Of a stretch of DNA of 64,000 bases, positions 10,598 to 19,576 are shown in pieces (position 1 is the first letter of the stretch; each line of letters opens with the position of its first letter). Under the pieces are notes generated by a model. That model ran no database searches. It was not told where the DNA came from and worked only from the letters and a program-made list of their open reading frames with translations. The position numbers and the translations under genes were made by a program. Source of the stretch: Aureococcus anophagefferens. Lineage: Eukaryota; Sar; Pelagophyceae; Pelagomonadales; Pelagomonadaceae. The stretch is taken from positions 708,248 through 772,247 of the forward strand of contig NW_008705570.1 of assembly GCF_000186865.1 (NCBI RefSeq), written 5' to 3'.

Positions 10598-10999
10598 ATG
10601 CCCATGGCGTCGAAGAGTTGCGAGAATTTGATCGATCTCATGCCCTTGCCCGGGCTTCGGCCGGTGTCGCTGGCGCTGGTGGAGTCCGGCGTAAACGAGG
10701 CCAACGCGAAGCAGGCCCTCGAGAACCTGCGCTTCGTCGTCAGCGCCGACGTCGACGCGGCGCTGCGCACGGCGACGGCCGTCATCGATTTGGGCGCGTG
10801 CGCGAGCTACGAGCTCGCCGTGAGCGACTGCGTCGCGGCGCTCCGAGGCTGCGGCGTGCAGACGGAGCAGGTGCTCGAGCGCAAGGACGGCGCGCACAAC
10901 CAGTACGGGCTGTCGGAGTGGCTCGTGGTCGTCGCCGTCGGCGCCGCGTGGACGGCGACGGCCTACGCGTACCTGAGCTCCAGGGTCAAGCTCGTGTGA
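10598..10999 (+). CDS. Small tail-anchored protein of unknown function
   Basis: 133 residues from ATG 10598. I do not recognise the family. The N-terminal ~60 residues are helical with a UBA-like flavour (LALVESGVNEANAKQALENL), followed by an Ala-rich helical segment. A single hydrophobic stretch near the C-terminus (WLVVVAVGAAWTATAYAYL) is followed by a short basic tail, RVKLV, which suggests a tail-anchored membrane protein. The 5' flank carries tandem repeats. The GC-biased third codon positions and the clean ATG and stop support a real gene; the UBA resemblance is weak. Confidence 0.6.
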   Translation: MPMASKSCENLIDLMPLPGLRPVSLALVESGVNEANAKQALENLRFVVSADVDAALRTATAVIDLGACASYELAVSDCVAALRGCGVQTEQVLERKDGAHNQYGLSEWLVVVAVGAAWTATAYAYLSSRVKLV

Positions 11000-11230
11000 A
11001 TCATCGCCCCGCGCGCCCCAGGCGCGCCGGGATCGTGTAAGGGAAACGTCGGTACGTGTGGTCGGTGAGTCTCGTAGGGAAGGGTGCCGGCGACGTCCTG
11101 CGAGTGGCGCCGCCGCCGGCGACGGCTGCGGCGGCGACGGCAGTCGCGGACGATCCCGGGGCCACTCGTCATCCTCGAGGTTGCGCAGGTCAGGCGCGTC
11201 GCGGGCGGCGGCGGCGTCGGGCGCGCGCCG

Positions 11231-12046
11231 ATGGGCGCCCAGCAGTCGTGTTTTTGCTCGCGGCCGCCGCCGGAGGCCGCCGACGGCGAGCGCGATTTGC
11301 CGCGGCTGCAACCCACGCGCCAGCGCGCCGCGGGCGATCGGAAGAGCGTGTCGACGTCGAGCTCCGAGTTCGGCAAGCGGCGCCTCTCGGCGCGCGGCAC
11401 GCTCGCGTCGCCGATCCTCCGCACGAACTCGTCGCCCGCGCTCCTCGTCGAGGCGCACGTGCGGCCCAAGTGGTTCCCCGCGACGCGCGGCGAGCAAAGG
11501 AACCCGAAGCGGTCGCCGTTAGACGACTTCAAGCGGGAGCAGCGGCGGACGCTGGAAGCCCTGCGGGAGCGCGCTTCGAGGGACGCGTGGCGCGAGATCC
11601 ACGCGCTCCACTTCGACTGGTGGATGTTCCCCATCGAGGACGGCCGCCGGGCGGGCTTCAACGTGCTCGAGGCCGACGCCGCGGAGCTCGGCGCGGACCT
11701 CGCGTGGCGCGCGGGCTACGTCGAGGGCGTCGAGCTCGTGTGCCGGGCCTGGGGCTGGGACGCCAAGGCCGCGGAGCCCCTCGGCGCCAAGCACGACGAC
11801 CAGACCTGGTCCTGGTGGGACGTGCGTTTAGCGAAGATGATCCGGAGCCTGTGGCTCTTCGAGGAGGACGCGCTGCTGCTGTCGCTGCAGAAGCTGGCGC
11901 GGACGATCAAGCCCGACGGCGGCTTCCGCTACGGCACGGTCAACCTCGACGAGATCCTCTACATGGCGCCGACGCTGCCGCTCCTGCGCGACGACCGCCC
12001 GCGGACGCGGTCGTGGCGCGCCCGGTCCGAGGACCAGCAGCCCTAA
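11231..12046 (+). CDS. Conserved-looking protein with N-terminal acylation motif, function unknown
   Basis: 271 residues from ATG 11231. The N-terminus MGAQQSCFC fits an N-myristoylation signal (Gly2, Ser6) with adjacent Cys7 and Cys9 that could be palmitoylated, so membrane attachment is likely (inference). A Ser/Arg-rich disordered region follows. The second half holds a compact domain with WREIHALHFDWWMFPIEDG, SWWDVRLAKMIRSLWLFEEDA and a Leu-rich helix. The HFDWWMFPI block looks like a conserved motif, but I cannot name the family with confidence. It ends 10 bp from the convergent thioredoxin-like gene. The frame is open upstream, but this ATG creates the acylation motif and starts the sensible protein. 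Confidence 0.68.
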   Translation: MGAQQSCFCSRPPPEAADGERDLPRLQPTRQRAAGDRKSVSTSSSEFGKRRLSARGTLASPILRTNSSPALLVEAHVRPKWFPATRGEQRNPKRSPLDDFKREQRRTLEALRERASRDAWREIHALHFDWWMFPIEDGRRAGFNVLEADAAELGADLAWRAGYVEGVELVCRAWGWDAKAAEPLGAKHDDQTWSWWDVRLAKMIRSLWLFEEDALLLSLQKLARTIKPDGGFRYGTVNLDEILYMAPTLPLLRDDRPRTRSWRARSEDQQP

Positions 12047-12056
12047 TTTGTGTACA

Positions 12057-12740
12057 TTAGTGTGCCTTCCCGCCGGCCGTCGTCGGCGCGTCGCGGAGCG
12101 CCGCGAGGCAGGGCGTGCCGACGACGGCGTGCAGGGTGCGGCGCCTCGCCATGGACGCCATGGCCGTGCGCACGTGCTGCTCGACCTTGGCGAAGTCCGT
12201 CGGCAGGCACCGCGCGTTCGCGAGGCGCGTGACGTCGCGCGGGTCGTAGATCTGCACGCAGGGCACGGTCGTGACGCCGAGCGCCTCCACGAGGGGCCGC
12301 GACGCGAGCGACTCGACCTCGTAGCAGTCGATGTCCTCCGCGAGGTCCAACGCGAGCCGCCGGTACCGCGCGGCGATGCGGCGGCACGCGCGGCACTGGC
12401 GGCTGTAGAATTTCACGACGACGAGGCGGTCGCGGCGCTCGCTCGCTGCGGCGGCGGCGAGGAAGCCGTCGAGGGAGCTCAGGGGCGGGATGAGCTCCGT
12501 GTAGTTCGTGGCGGCCGGGGCGGGCCGCCCGGTCCTCGTCGCCGTTTCTTCCTCTTTCAGGAGCTGGCAGTCGTGGTCGTCGAGGGCCTCGCGCCAGCGC
12601 GTCGGGCGCTCGCAGTCGTGCACCCTGGCCCAGCGCGCCGGCATGGCCGAGGCGCGCGGCGCGGCGATGCTCCGGTCGTTGTGCGGCGCGAGGGCGCTAA
12701 TTGCGGTCAGGAGAAGCGCCGGCGTCATCAGAGAACGCAT
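12057..12740 (-). CDS. Secreted/ER thioredoxin-fold protein with CRAC motif
   Basis: 227 residues. The N-terminus MRSLMTPALLLTAISALA is a signal peptide. The core VVVKFYSRQCRACRRIAARYRRLA is a thioredoxin fold with a non-standard active site, CRAC instead of CGPC, followed by the cis-Pro context TTVPCVQIYDP. Related proteins act in disulfide exchange or redox sensing; the signal peptide points to the endomembrane system, or to the plastid if cryptic transit information follows it. A GGGCTGCCC palindrome lies 70 bp upstream of the start codon. Shares a 234-bp head-to-head region with the RidA gene. Confidence 0.78.
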   Translation of the reverse strand: MRSLMTPALLLTAISALAPHNDRSIAAPRASAMPARWARVHDCERPTRWREALDDHDCQLLKEEETATRTGRPAPAATNYTELIPPLSSLDGFLAAAAASERRDRLVVVKFYSRQCRACRRIAARYRRLALDLAEDIDCYEVESLASRPLVEALGVTTVPCVQIYDPRDVTRLANARCLPTDFAKVEQHVRTAMASMARRRTLHAVVGTPCLAALRDAPTTAGGKAH

Positions 12741-12809
12741 CGCTTCGATGGCACTAGCCAGGAACGTCTTGCGTCGCTGCCGGGCTGCGGCGCGCGGGGG
12801 ATGGCAGAC

Positions 12810-12818
12810 GGGCTGCCC
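12810..12818. promoter_or_regulatory. GGGCWGCCC palindrome, candidate promoter element
   Basis: GGGCTGCCC, 70 bp upstream of ATG 12740 (minus strand) and 157 bp upstream of ATG 12975 (plus strand). It is one of four exact copies found within about 70 bp upstream of start codons here. Function is inferred from position only. Confidence 0.35.
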
Positions 12819-12883
12819 GCAGAATAAAAGTGCACGATGGCTGCACTGCTACGGCAATCTAGCCAATGTTTACCAGCGCCGAG

Positions 12884-12967
12884 CGCTCATCGCAGTCGAG
12901 GCTCCGGTCGCCGTCAGCCTCTCCGCTCATCGCAGTGAGGCTCTCTGCGGTCGCCGTCAGCCTCTCC
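12884..12967 (+). repeat. Tandem duplication (41/43 bp) just upstream of the RidA start
   Basis: Two copies beginning GCTCATCGCAGT and ending GCCGTCAGCCTCTCC, at 12884-12924 and 12925-12967, differing by small indels. The second copy ends 7 bp before ATG 12975, so the duplication lies in the presumed 5' UTR/core promoter. Confidence 0.88.
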
Positions 12968-12974
12968 AGCAGCC

Positions 12975-13439
12975 ATGTCTTCGCGCGACGGCTTGCTCGC
13001 TCTGGGCGCCGGCGTCGCCGGCGGCCTCGTCGCGCTCGCGGCGCAGAAGCTGCTGCGCAGGGAGTCGACGATCGCGCGCTTCGGCATGCCGAACCCGCGC
13101 GCCGCCGCCGCCGTCGTCCACAACGGCACGGTCTACCTGTCCGGCCAGGTGGGCATCGTCGACAAGGACGGCACGCTCAAGGGCGACGTCAAGCAGCAGA
13201 CGCGCGAGACGCTCGCGAAGATCGACAAGCTCCTGGCGCAGTGCGGCACGTCCAAGGCGAAGCTCCTGAGCACGCAGATCTGGGTCAAGACCATGGGCGA
13301 GCACTTCGCGCCCATGAACGAGGTCTGGAACGCCTACGTCGCCGAGATCCCCGACTGCAAGGGCGTCCGCGCGTGCGTCGAGTCGGAGATGGCGCGGCCG
13401 TCGATCCTCGTCGAGATCCAGGTCGTTGCCGCGCTGTGA
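12975..13439 (+). CDS. RidA/YjgF/Tdcf family protein, membrane-anchored or organelle-targeted
   Basis: 154 residues. After an N-terminal hydrophobic segment (LLALGAGVAGGLVALAAQKLL) comes a complete RidA domain: VYLSGQVG, QQTRETLAKIDKLLAQCG, TQIWVKTM..FAPMNEVWNAYV, RACVESEMARPSILVEIQVVAAL. RidA proteins hydrolyse reactive enamine/imine intermediates released by PLP enzymes; the Arg near RACVE and the terminal Glu match conserved positions of the active pocket. The hydrophobic N-terminus is additional to the ~130-residue family norm and suggests a membrane anchor or targeting signal. Converges with the PhyH-like gene, with stops 26 bp apart. Confidence 0.9.
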   Translation: MSSRDGLLALGAGVAGGLVALAAQKLLRRESTIARFGMPNPRAAAAVVHNGTVYLSGQVGIVDKDGTLKGDVKQQTRETLAKIDKLLAQCGTSKAKLLSTQIWVKTMGEHFAPMNEVWNAYVAEIPDCKGVRACVESEMARPSILVEIQVVAAL

Positions 13440-13465
13440 CCTCGGTCGCTAACAACACACATTCT

Positions 13466-14779
13466 TTAGACGCGGAGCTGGGGCCCCCACCAGGCGGACA
13501 TCTGGTCGCAGCGCGGCGTGTAGCCGCCCGCGAGCGCCGCGCGCTCCGCGGAGACCGCGGGCGAGTCGCCGGCCGTGAAGCCGTGGTAGACGCGGTGGAG
13601 GTGGTCCTTGACCGTGTCCGCGGGGAAGTCGCGTAACCCGTCGCGCGACTGGAGCCCGTAGATGTTCGTCAGCGACACGCGGGAGCCGTTGAGGACGACC
13701 TTGCCCGTGTGGACCGCGGAGACGTCGAAGACGATGAGCGTGCCCGCGGGCGCGTGGATCTCGACGCTCCGCGCGAGGCCCCGCTCCAGCAACTCGACGA
13801 CGTGGCCCTCGGAGAAGCGGAGCACGCGCTTCCCCGTCGCCTCCAGGTCGCCGTCGCAGACCGGCAAGACCCGTGGGTCGGGCTGCTCGAAGCCGTGCGC
13901 GTTCGTCACGACGGGATAATTTTCGAGCACGGAGAAGGGCCCGTTGTCCGCGCGGACGTCGTCGAGGTAGAGCAGCGCCTTCACCGCCGTCTGCAGGTGG
14001 TCGCAGTGGTAGCCCGCGGCCGGGCTCACGGACACCGCGCCGCAGAGCGGGCTCCGGCGCGGGTCGCCCGCGGCGCAGACGGACATGTCCTGGTGGAGCG
14101 CGTGGCTCGACGGCTCGACGTAGCCCGCCTCGAGCCCCCGGCGCCCCTGGGCCGTGCTCCGGATGACGCGCTCCGCGGCGTCCTGCAGGCCTGCGACGCG
14201 GAGGTGGTCGCGTACGACGGCGCTGAACGCGTCCGCGGACCAGACGTTGCCCACGCCCGCGTCGTAGGCGCGGTTGCGCGCGCAGGCGTCGCCGTGGAAC
14301 ATGCGGTCGAGCTCGTCCCGGAGCTCCTGCGTCGCCGCGGCGTCGTAGAAGCGCGGGAAGACGACGTAGCTGCGCCGCTCGTCGACGATGCGCTTCTCGA
14401 CGGCGTCCGCGAGGGCGGCGCCCCGGGGCCGCCAGGGCTCCGCCTCGAACCAGTCGTCGACGTCGCTCAACGACTCGACGATGGCGCGGTTCGTCACGCT
14501 CACGTATATGTCGCTATCGTCGCACGCCGACGCCGCGTAGTCGGCGCGGGGATCGCCCGTCGCGTTCTCGTAGGCCTCGAACGGCGCGTCGGCCTCGCGG
14601 CTCATGCGCCGGAGCTCCGCGGCGCAGGACGCCTCGACGACGCGGTGGGCCGCGCAGAAGTCGCGCGCCGCGGCGTCGTCGTCGCCGCCGCCGTAGTAGA
14701 CGATACCGCCGTCGCCCATGTGGACCTCGAGCCCCCGCGCGGCGGCGGCGGCGACGACCCAGCGCAGGCGCGCGCGCAT
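13466..14779 (-). CDS. PhyH-like (phytanoyl-CoA dioxygenase-type) 2OG/Fe(II) dioxygenase
   Basis: 437 residues. The region RSYVVFPRFYDAAATQELRDELD resembles the N-terminal part of PhyH-type domains. The catalytic facial triad appears as HxD in GYHCDHLQT and a distal His in SAVHTGKV, with the 2OG-binding Arg in SRVSLTNIYG. ALLYLDDVRADNGPFSVL is the typical strand between them. Such enzymes hydroxylate lipids, halogenated or secondary metabolites; the substrate is unknown. The N-terminal ~100 residues are unassigned. A copy of TGGGCAGCC lies about 72 bp upstream. Uninterrupted frame. Confidence 0.82.
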   Translation of the reverse strand: MRARLRWVVAAAAARGLEVHMGDGGIVYYGGGDDDAAARDFCAAHRVVEASCAAELRRMSREADAPFEAYENATGDPRADYAASACDDSDIYVSVTNRAIVESLSDVDDWFEAEPWRPRGAALADAVEKRIVDERRSYVVFPRFYDAAATQELRDELDRMFHGDACARNRAYDAGVGNVWSADAFSAVVRDHLRVAGLQDAAERVIRSTAQGRRGLEAGYVEPSSHALHQDMSVCAAGDPRRSPLCGAVSVSPAAGYHCDHLQTAVKALLYLDDVRADNGPFSVLENYPVVTNAHGFEQPDPRVLPVCDGDLEATGKRVLRFSEGHVVELLERGLARSVEIHAPAGTLIVFDVSAVHTGKVVLNGSRVSLTNIYGLQSRDGLRDFPADTVKDHLHRVYHGFTAGDSPAVSAERAALAGGYTPRCDQMSAWWGPQLRV

Positions 14780-15019
14780 CGGTGTGCGACCTAGCGCTCA
14801 GCCGCGAGCAACCCAGTGCTCAAATTTGGGGGCTGGCCCAGCGGCCATCGTGGGCAGCCGCCCTTACCGAGCCTCTACCGGCTCTACTGGTCCTCTCACA
14901 CATTCCTAACAGGCATCATCGGCACCGTCGGCTTCTCCCCCCCCCGACCCGCGGCGGTCGCACGCGTCCCCATCGGCGACTTCCCCCATCTTCGACGACG
15001 ACATGCCATCCAACGTGGG

Positions 15020-16645
15020 CTAGCGATTTACGCAGCGTTTGGACTTCCTCTTCCAGCGGCAGTGGGCGGGCTTGCGTTTGCACGCGCGCTTCTCGTTCTT
15101 CTTCTTCTTGGCGACGTGCGAGCAGTAGTCCTTCGCGCCCGGCCTCGGGACGCACTTTTTCTTCGCCCACTTGCAAAACGTGGCGGCCTTGCAGGCCCGC
15201 TTCTTCTCCTTGCGGCTCTTCCTCTTGCCGACCTTGGCGCAGCCTACGCGAGAAGGAGCGTCGCCGCGACGAAACTCGCGGCCGATTCCCACGCGGCGCC
15301 GCGACGCGTCGCATCCGACTCACCGGGCGGCGGAGGCAGAGGGGCGCAGATGTCGCAGTCGTCGGGTATCGTCGTCGTCGGCGCCGGCGTCTCCCGCGCC
15401 GTCGCCGCGGTCGTCGTCGTCGGCGCCGGCGTTTCTCGGGCCGTCGCGGGCGCCGCCGAGATGCGGAACACCGTGTTCGCGCCGTCGTCGGAGACCACGA
15501 GACGGCCGCGGCCGTCGAAGACCGCGTCGACGGGGCGCAGGCCGTTGGGCCACTTCGCGGCGTCGCCGTCGTGCGCGAGCAGGTCCTCGATGCTCGCCGG
15601 CGCGCCGTCCGCGAAGCGCACGCGCACGACCTTGTAGCCCGTGGGAATATCCCTGTTCCAGCTGCCGTGAAAAGCGACGAAGCAGTCGCCGTCCGCGTCC
15701 GCCGGGAACGCGCCATCGCCGCCAACGGTTTCGTAGAACGCGAGGCCGAGGGGCGCGCTGTGGGCCTGCATGGCGAGGGCCGGCGCTACGGCGTTGTCCG
15801 CGCACCAGCCGTCGTCTTTTGTTTCCATCGTCGACGGCCAGGCCCACTGCGAACCCGCGAACGCCGTGTTCGGCCCGCCCGTCCAGCACCAGGGATACCC
15901 ATAAAAGCCGCCGTCGACGAGGAGGTTGAGCTCCTCCGCCGGGTTCTCGTTGTGGATGTCGCCGCCGAGGTCGCTCCGTCGCAGGTTGTCGGCGCTGTTC
16001 TCGACGCCCCACAGACGGCCCGCGGCGTCGAACGCGAGGCCGACCTCGTTCCGCAGGCCGTCCGCGAAGACGGCGCAGGCATCAAAGTCTACCGCGTCCG
16101 ACGACGGCGGAGAGGTCGCCGCAGGCGCGCACGCGCGCGCGGTACGAGTCGGCGTCCACGTTGCCCGCGGACCCCACGGAGACGTACATGTGTCCCGCGC
16201 CGTCGAGGACGAGCGTCCGCGTCGTGTGGCCGCCCGGCGCGCCGCCCCGGCCGTCCGCGGAGATGCCCGTGACCACCGCCGTGCGGTCCGTCGCCTCGGC
16301 GCCCGGGGCGTAGCGCCAGCGGTACACCGTCGTGTCCGACGACGCGTAGAGCAAATCGTCCCGGAGCGCGACGCCGTGGTTGAGATCCGGCGCGGACGCG
16401 ACCGCGGCCGCGCTCGCGACGTTTCCTTCCTCGTCGAAGGTCAGGAGCGTGATTTGTTCCTTGTTCCGCTCGACGACGAGGATGCCGCCGTCCCGGGGGT
16501 CGTAGGCGAGGCCCCGGGGCTTGCTCAGGCCGTCGACGAGCTCCTCGGCGCAGAAGCCGGGAGCGACCTTGGCGTTGGGGATCGAAACTGGGCACTCGTC
16601 GCCGAGGACTACGACGCCGAGCGCTAGTAAGAGGGCGGTTCGCAT
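15020..16645 (-). CDS. Glucose/sorbosone dehydrogenase-like PQQ beta-propeller with Lys/Cys-rich tail (three exons)
   Basis: Signal peptide MRTALLLALGVVVLG, then a soluble-quinoprotein propeller: APGFCAEELVDGLSKPRGLAYDP, DLNHGVALRDDLLYASS, GGHTTRTLVL, ADGLRNEVGLAFD, LVDGGFYGYPWCWTG, FVAFHGSWNRD and GRLVVSDDGAN follow family order. Inferred exons: 16645-16135; 16088-15324; 15243-15020. The first intron (about 46 bp) is placed by frame and its exact 5' site is uncertain. The second (15323-15244, 80 bp) starts with a canonical GTGAGT and ends in GTAG. The last exon adds about 75 residues with eight Cys and many Lys/Arg (CKAATFCKWAKKKC), not part of the catalytic family, perhaps an extracellular binding tail. 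Total about 499 residues. Confidence 0.8.
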
Positions 16646-16820
16646 CGTCGGTGTCGCGCCAGGGCCGGGCCTACGTGCGAGATTTCGCCGCAAAATCTGC
16701 AAAAACAGCGAGCAAAGGCCTTGTTCTGGTCAGTGGACGCGACGCCCTCCCGCGACACGCGCCCGCGAGCCCCCGTGACTACCCCCGTGCACTTTGACGC
16801 CGCCCCGAAGCCACATCGCG

Positions 16821-18139
16821 ATGACCCCCCCGCTCCTCGAGTGGCAGAAGAAGCAGCGCGAATACGAAGAGAAGAAGGCCCGTGCGAAGGCTTTAAAACT
16901 CCGCCTGACATGTACGATTTGCGGCGCGACCCCGAGAACATTACTCTGTTGTCCCTGCGAGACCACGCAGTATTGTTCGACGGAATGCCAAAGAATCGAC
17001 TGGCGCGATCGCGGCCACCGGAAGGCGTGCAAAAAGATCCGGGCGGAGCGGGCGGCGGAGGCGGCGCGGGCCGAGGCGCCGACGCCCCCGCCGTCGCCGC
17101 CAGAGGAGATCGTCTACGGGCCCGCGCCTCGCTCGCACGCCGACGAGGTCCGCGCGCGCATCGCCGCGGAGCACGAGGCCGCCCGCGCGCGGCGCGAGGC
17201 GAACCCGGAGCCGGCGCGCCACGGGCCGCGGTGCCCGATTTGTCTGAGCGTCGACGTGAATGAGCCATTTGTGTTCATGACCTGTTGCTGCGGGGAGATC
17301 TGCTACTCGTGTCAGAAAAAGCTCCAAGCTCCCACGTGTCCTCTCTGTCGGACGCCGTTCATGAAGGACCGTGAGGCGAGGCTGGCAGCGCTTCGTCGCC
17401 ACGTGGAGAACGATGTGCCAAGTGCGATTCTTCAGTTGGGTCACATGTACCGCGTAGGCCAAGACGTCCCCCAAAATATGAAGAAGGCTGCGAAAATTTA
17501 CAAACGCGCCGCGGAGCTCGGGAACGTGAACGCGATCGTGTGTCTCGGGACCCTGCTACGCTAACCGGAGACGGCGGGACCAAGAAGGACCCGAACAAAG
17601 CGATGCATTATTATCGCATGGCCGCGGACAAAGGTAACGCAAGTGGGCAATATACCCTTGCGGTAGAGATGCGTCGCAGAGATCCCCTCAACTTCCAGGA
17701 GCATATGCACTACTACAGACTCGCCGCGAATCAAGGGCTTACCGTAGCGGAGGTTGCCATGGGAGCTAATGCCGAATACGAAATCAGCAGGGGAATCCAA
17801 TCTGGAGTCGAAGAAGCCAAACGCTGGTACGGCCGCGCGGCCGCCAAGGGGCACAAGGGCGCCATTGCGCGGCTTGCCAACGAGGATACTCTTGGATCGG
17901 TCGAGGCGGGCCGCCTAGCGATAAAGCTTAACCACACGGGCACGTCGTCCCGAGCCGCCGGCGGTCGCCCTTGGACCGGGGGAACGCGCCCGACGCGTGG
18001 CGGCAGACGCCCGACGTCGCGCCGACGAAGGGGCAGAGCCGGTCGTAGCCGTCGCCGGCGTCGACGATGTCGAGCACGAGCAGCCGGTCGCTCGGCGCGC
18101 GGCGGAGCACGTGCCGGTTCGTGTTCCGCGCGACCTTGA
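16821..18139 (+). CDS. MYND finger - RING finger - Sel1 repeat protein, copy 2 (one-base frameshift)
   Basis: Paralog of the gene at 2987. MYND finger CTICGATPRTLLCCPCETTQ with YCSTECQRIDW, an Ala/Glu-rich linker, RING CPICLSVD...CCCGEICYSCQKK...CPLCRTP, then Sel1 repeats (AILQLGHMYRVGQDVPQNMKKAAKIYKRAAELG and two more). The frame is broken at 17562 (TAA): adding one base there would join CLGTLLR to TGDGGTKKDPNKAMHYY, a perfect Sel1 continuation. After the shift the frame runs to a stop at 18139, so the last ~210 bp are antisense to the sulfotransferase-like gene and read as Arg-rich nonsense; the true end is probably near 17930. Either an assembly error or a decaying gene. Start ATG 16821. 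Confidence 0.68.
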
Positions 18140-19523
18140 GCGCCGTCAGGCGGCTCGGGCACGGCGTGTGGTACACGGGCAGCCGATCCTTGTGCTCCAT
18201 GGGCTTCGGCGCGCGGCCGCCGAGGAGCGCGTCCGCCGCGCGCCGCGCGTAGAGCTGGGGCTCCACGGCCGCCAGGTCCGACGCGCCGCAGGACGCCGCG
18301 CCCGCGGCGGCGACGAGCTTCGGGCTCTGGCGCCCGCCGCAGCGCGCGGCGCACGCGTCGAGCGCGGCGCACGTCGAGGTCGCGAGCCTCCGGTCGCTCG
18401 GAAACAGCTCGCCGCCGGCGGAGAAGCGGCTCGGGTAGTGGCGGTCGTAGACGCCGCGAACCGTCAGGACGACCTTCGACTGCGGGAACCTACCGCAACC
18501 TCTCCGCGCGCGTCGATCGAAACCGCCCAAAAGCCCGTCGGGACGCCGGCGGCGCACGCCAGGAGCAGCTCGCGCCAGAAGGCCGGCGTCGGCGTGTCGA
18601 GCAGCGCCGCGTAGCCTACCGATCGGTTTTCAGCCGACATCTCTCGCACAGGACGCTGGGCTCCCGCGGTGGTGCGCGCCGATCCAGTCGAAGCGGTCGT
18701 CCTCGGCGGCGGCGGCCGTCTCCTGGAGCACTCTTCCATTGTAGTGCGCGATTGCGTCGTGGTCGCGCGCCAGCTTCGCGGCCACGAGCGCGCCGGCGAG
18801 CGTCTTCGTCGCCGTGCCGCCCTGGCCGGGGCAGACGAGCAGGGGATGCTTCGAGGTCCGCGCAAAGAAGTCCGCGGCGTCGAACGCGCGCCACGACCTG
18901 GCCTCGATCTTCTCCAGACCGCGCGGCGCCCAGGGCTCCGCGCGGCCGTTCTCGAGCATCTCCGCGACGGCGGCGTCCTCGACCTTGGCGCGCTGCCACG
19001 TCGACGGGCAGGCGGACCCGTAGGCCGCGAGGAGCTCGCCGGCTTCCGCGGCGTCGGCGCGCGCGCACCTCGACAGCCGAGCCCGCGACGCGACCTTGGA
19101 CGGCGGCACGTGCGCCGCGCCCAGCACGACGGCGAGGCGCGCCCGCGGGTAGGTCGCCAACAGTTCCTGCCAGTGGGCTAGAACTGCGGGGCCGACGACC
19201 GCGTCGTAGTCGTCGAAGCGTCGGAAGTCGAAGTTTGTGGTCTCGGCCGCGCGCCGCAGCGCCTTCCGCGCCGCGGCGGCGCCGGCGACGCGCATGCTCT
19301 GCGCGAGCTTCGCCTCGACGCGCTGCGTCAGTTGCGAAGCGTCGCGGCCGACGGCGGCGACGAGCAGCGGCGCCGACGCGTTGCTCACCTTGCCGCAGAG
19401 CATGGCGCGGAGCGTCGCGATGGTCGCCGCCGACTCGCCGACGATGGCGGCGCGCCGCGCGGCCTCGATCGTGCCGTTGTTGTTGGCTGCCGCCGCTACC
19501 GCCAAGACGAAAGAGAGCCTCAT
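17928..19523 (-). CDS. Secreted sulfotransferase-like protein (three exons)
   Basis: 493 residues after splicing: exons 19523-18662, 18615-18558 and 18489-17928. Introns of 46 bp (18661-18616, GC-AG) and 68 bp (18557-18490, GT-AG) both end in GGTAG. Signal peptide MRLSFVLAVAAAAN. The second half carries a P-loop-like CPGQGGTATKTLAGAL, the 5'-phosphosulfate-binding-loop position of sulfotransferases. It continues across the splice sites as YAALLDTPTPAFWRELLLAFPQSKVVLTVRG, matching the conserved segment before the 3'-phosphate-binding LTVR strand. It would transfer sulfate from PAPS to a glycan or metabolite in the Golgi (inference). A CGGCAGCCCA palindrome-like motif lies immediately before the ATG. 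The 3' end overlaps the convergent Sel1 gene frame. Confidence 0.75.
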
Positions 19524-19576
19524 CTGCGGCAGCCCATATTATTTTTGCGCAGAACCATCGTTGATTGAATCTAAAG

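Noticed and set aside
17540..17570. Selenocysteine or readthrough at the in-frame stop of MYND-RING-Sel1 copy 2
   Set aside because: The stop is TAA, not TGA, and readthrough would stay in the wrong frame; only a one-base shift restores the Sel1 repeat.
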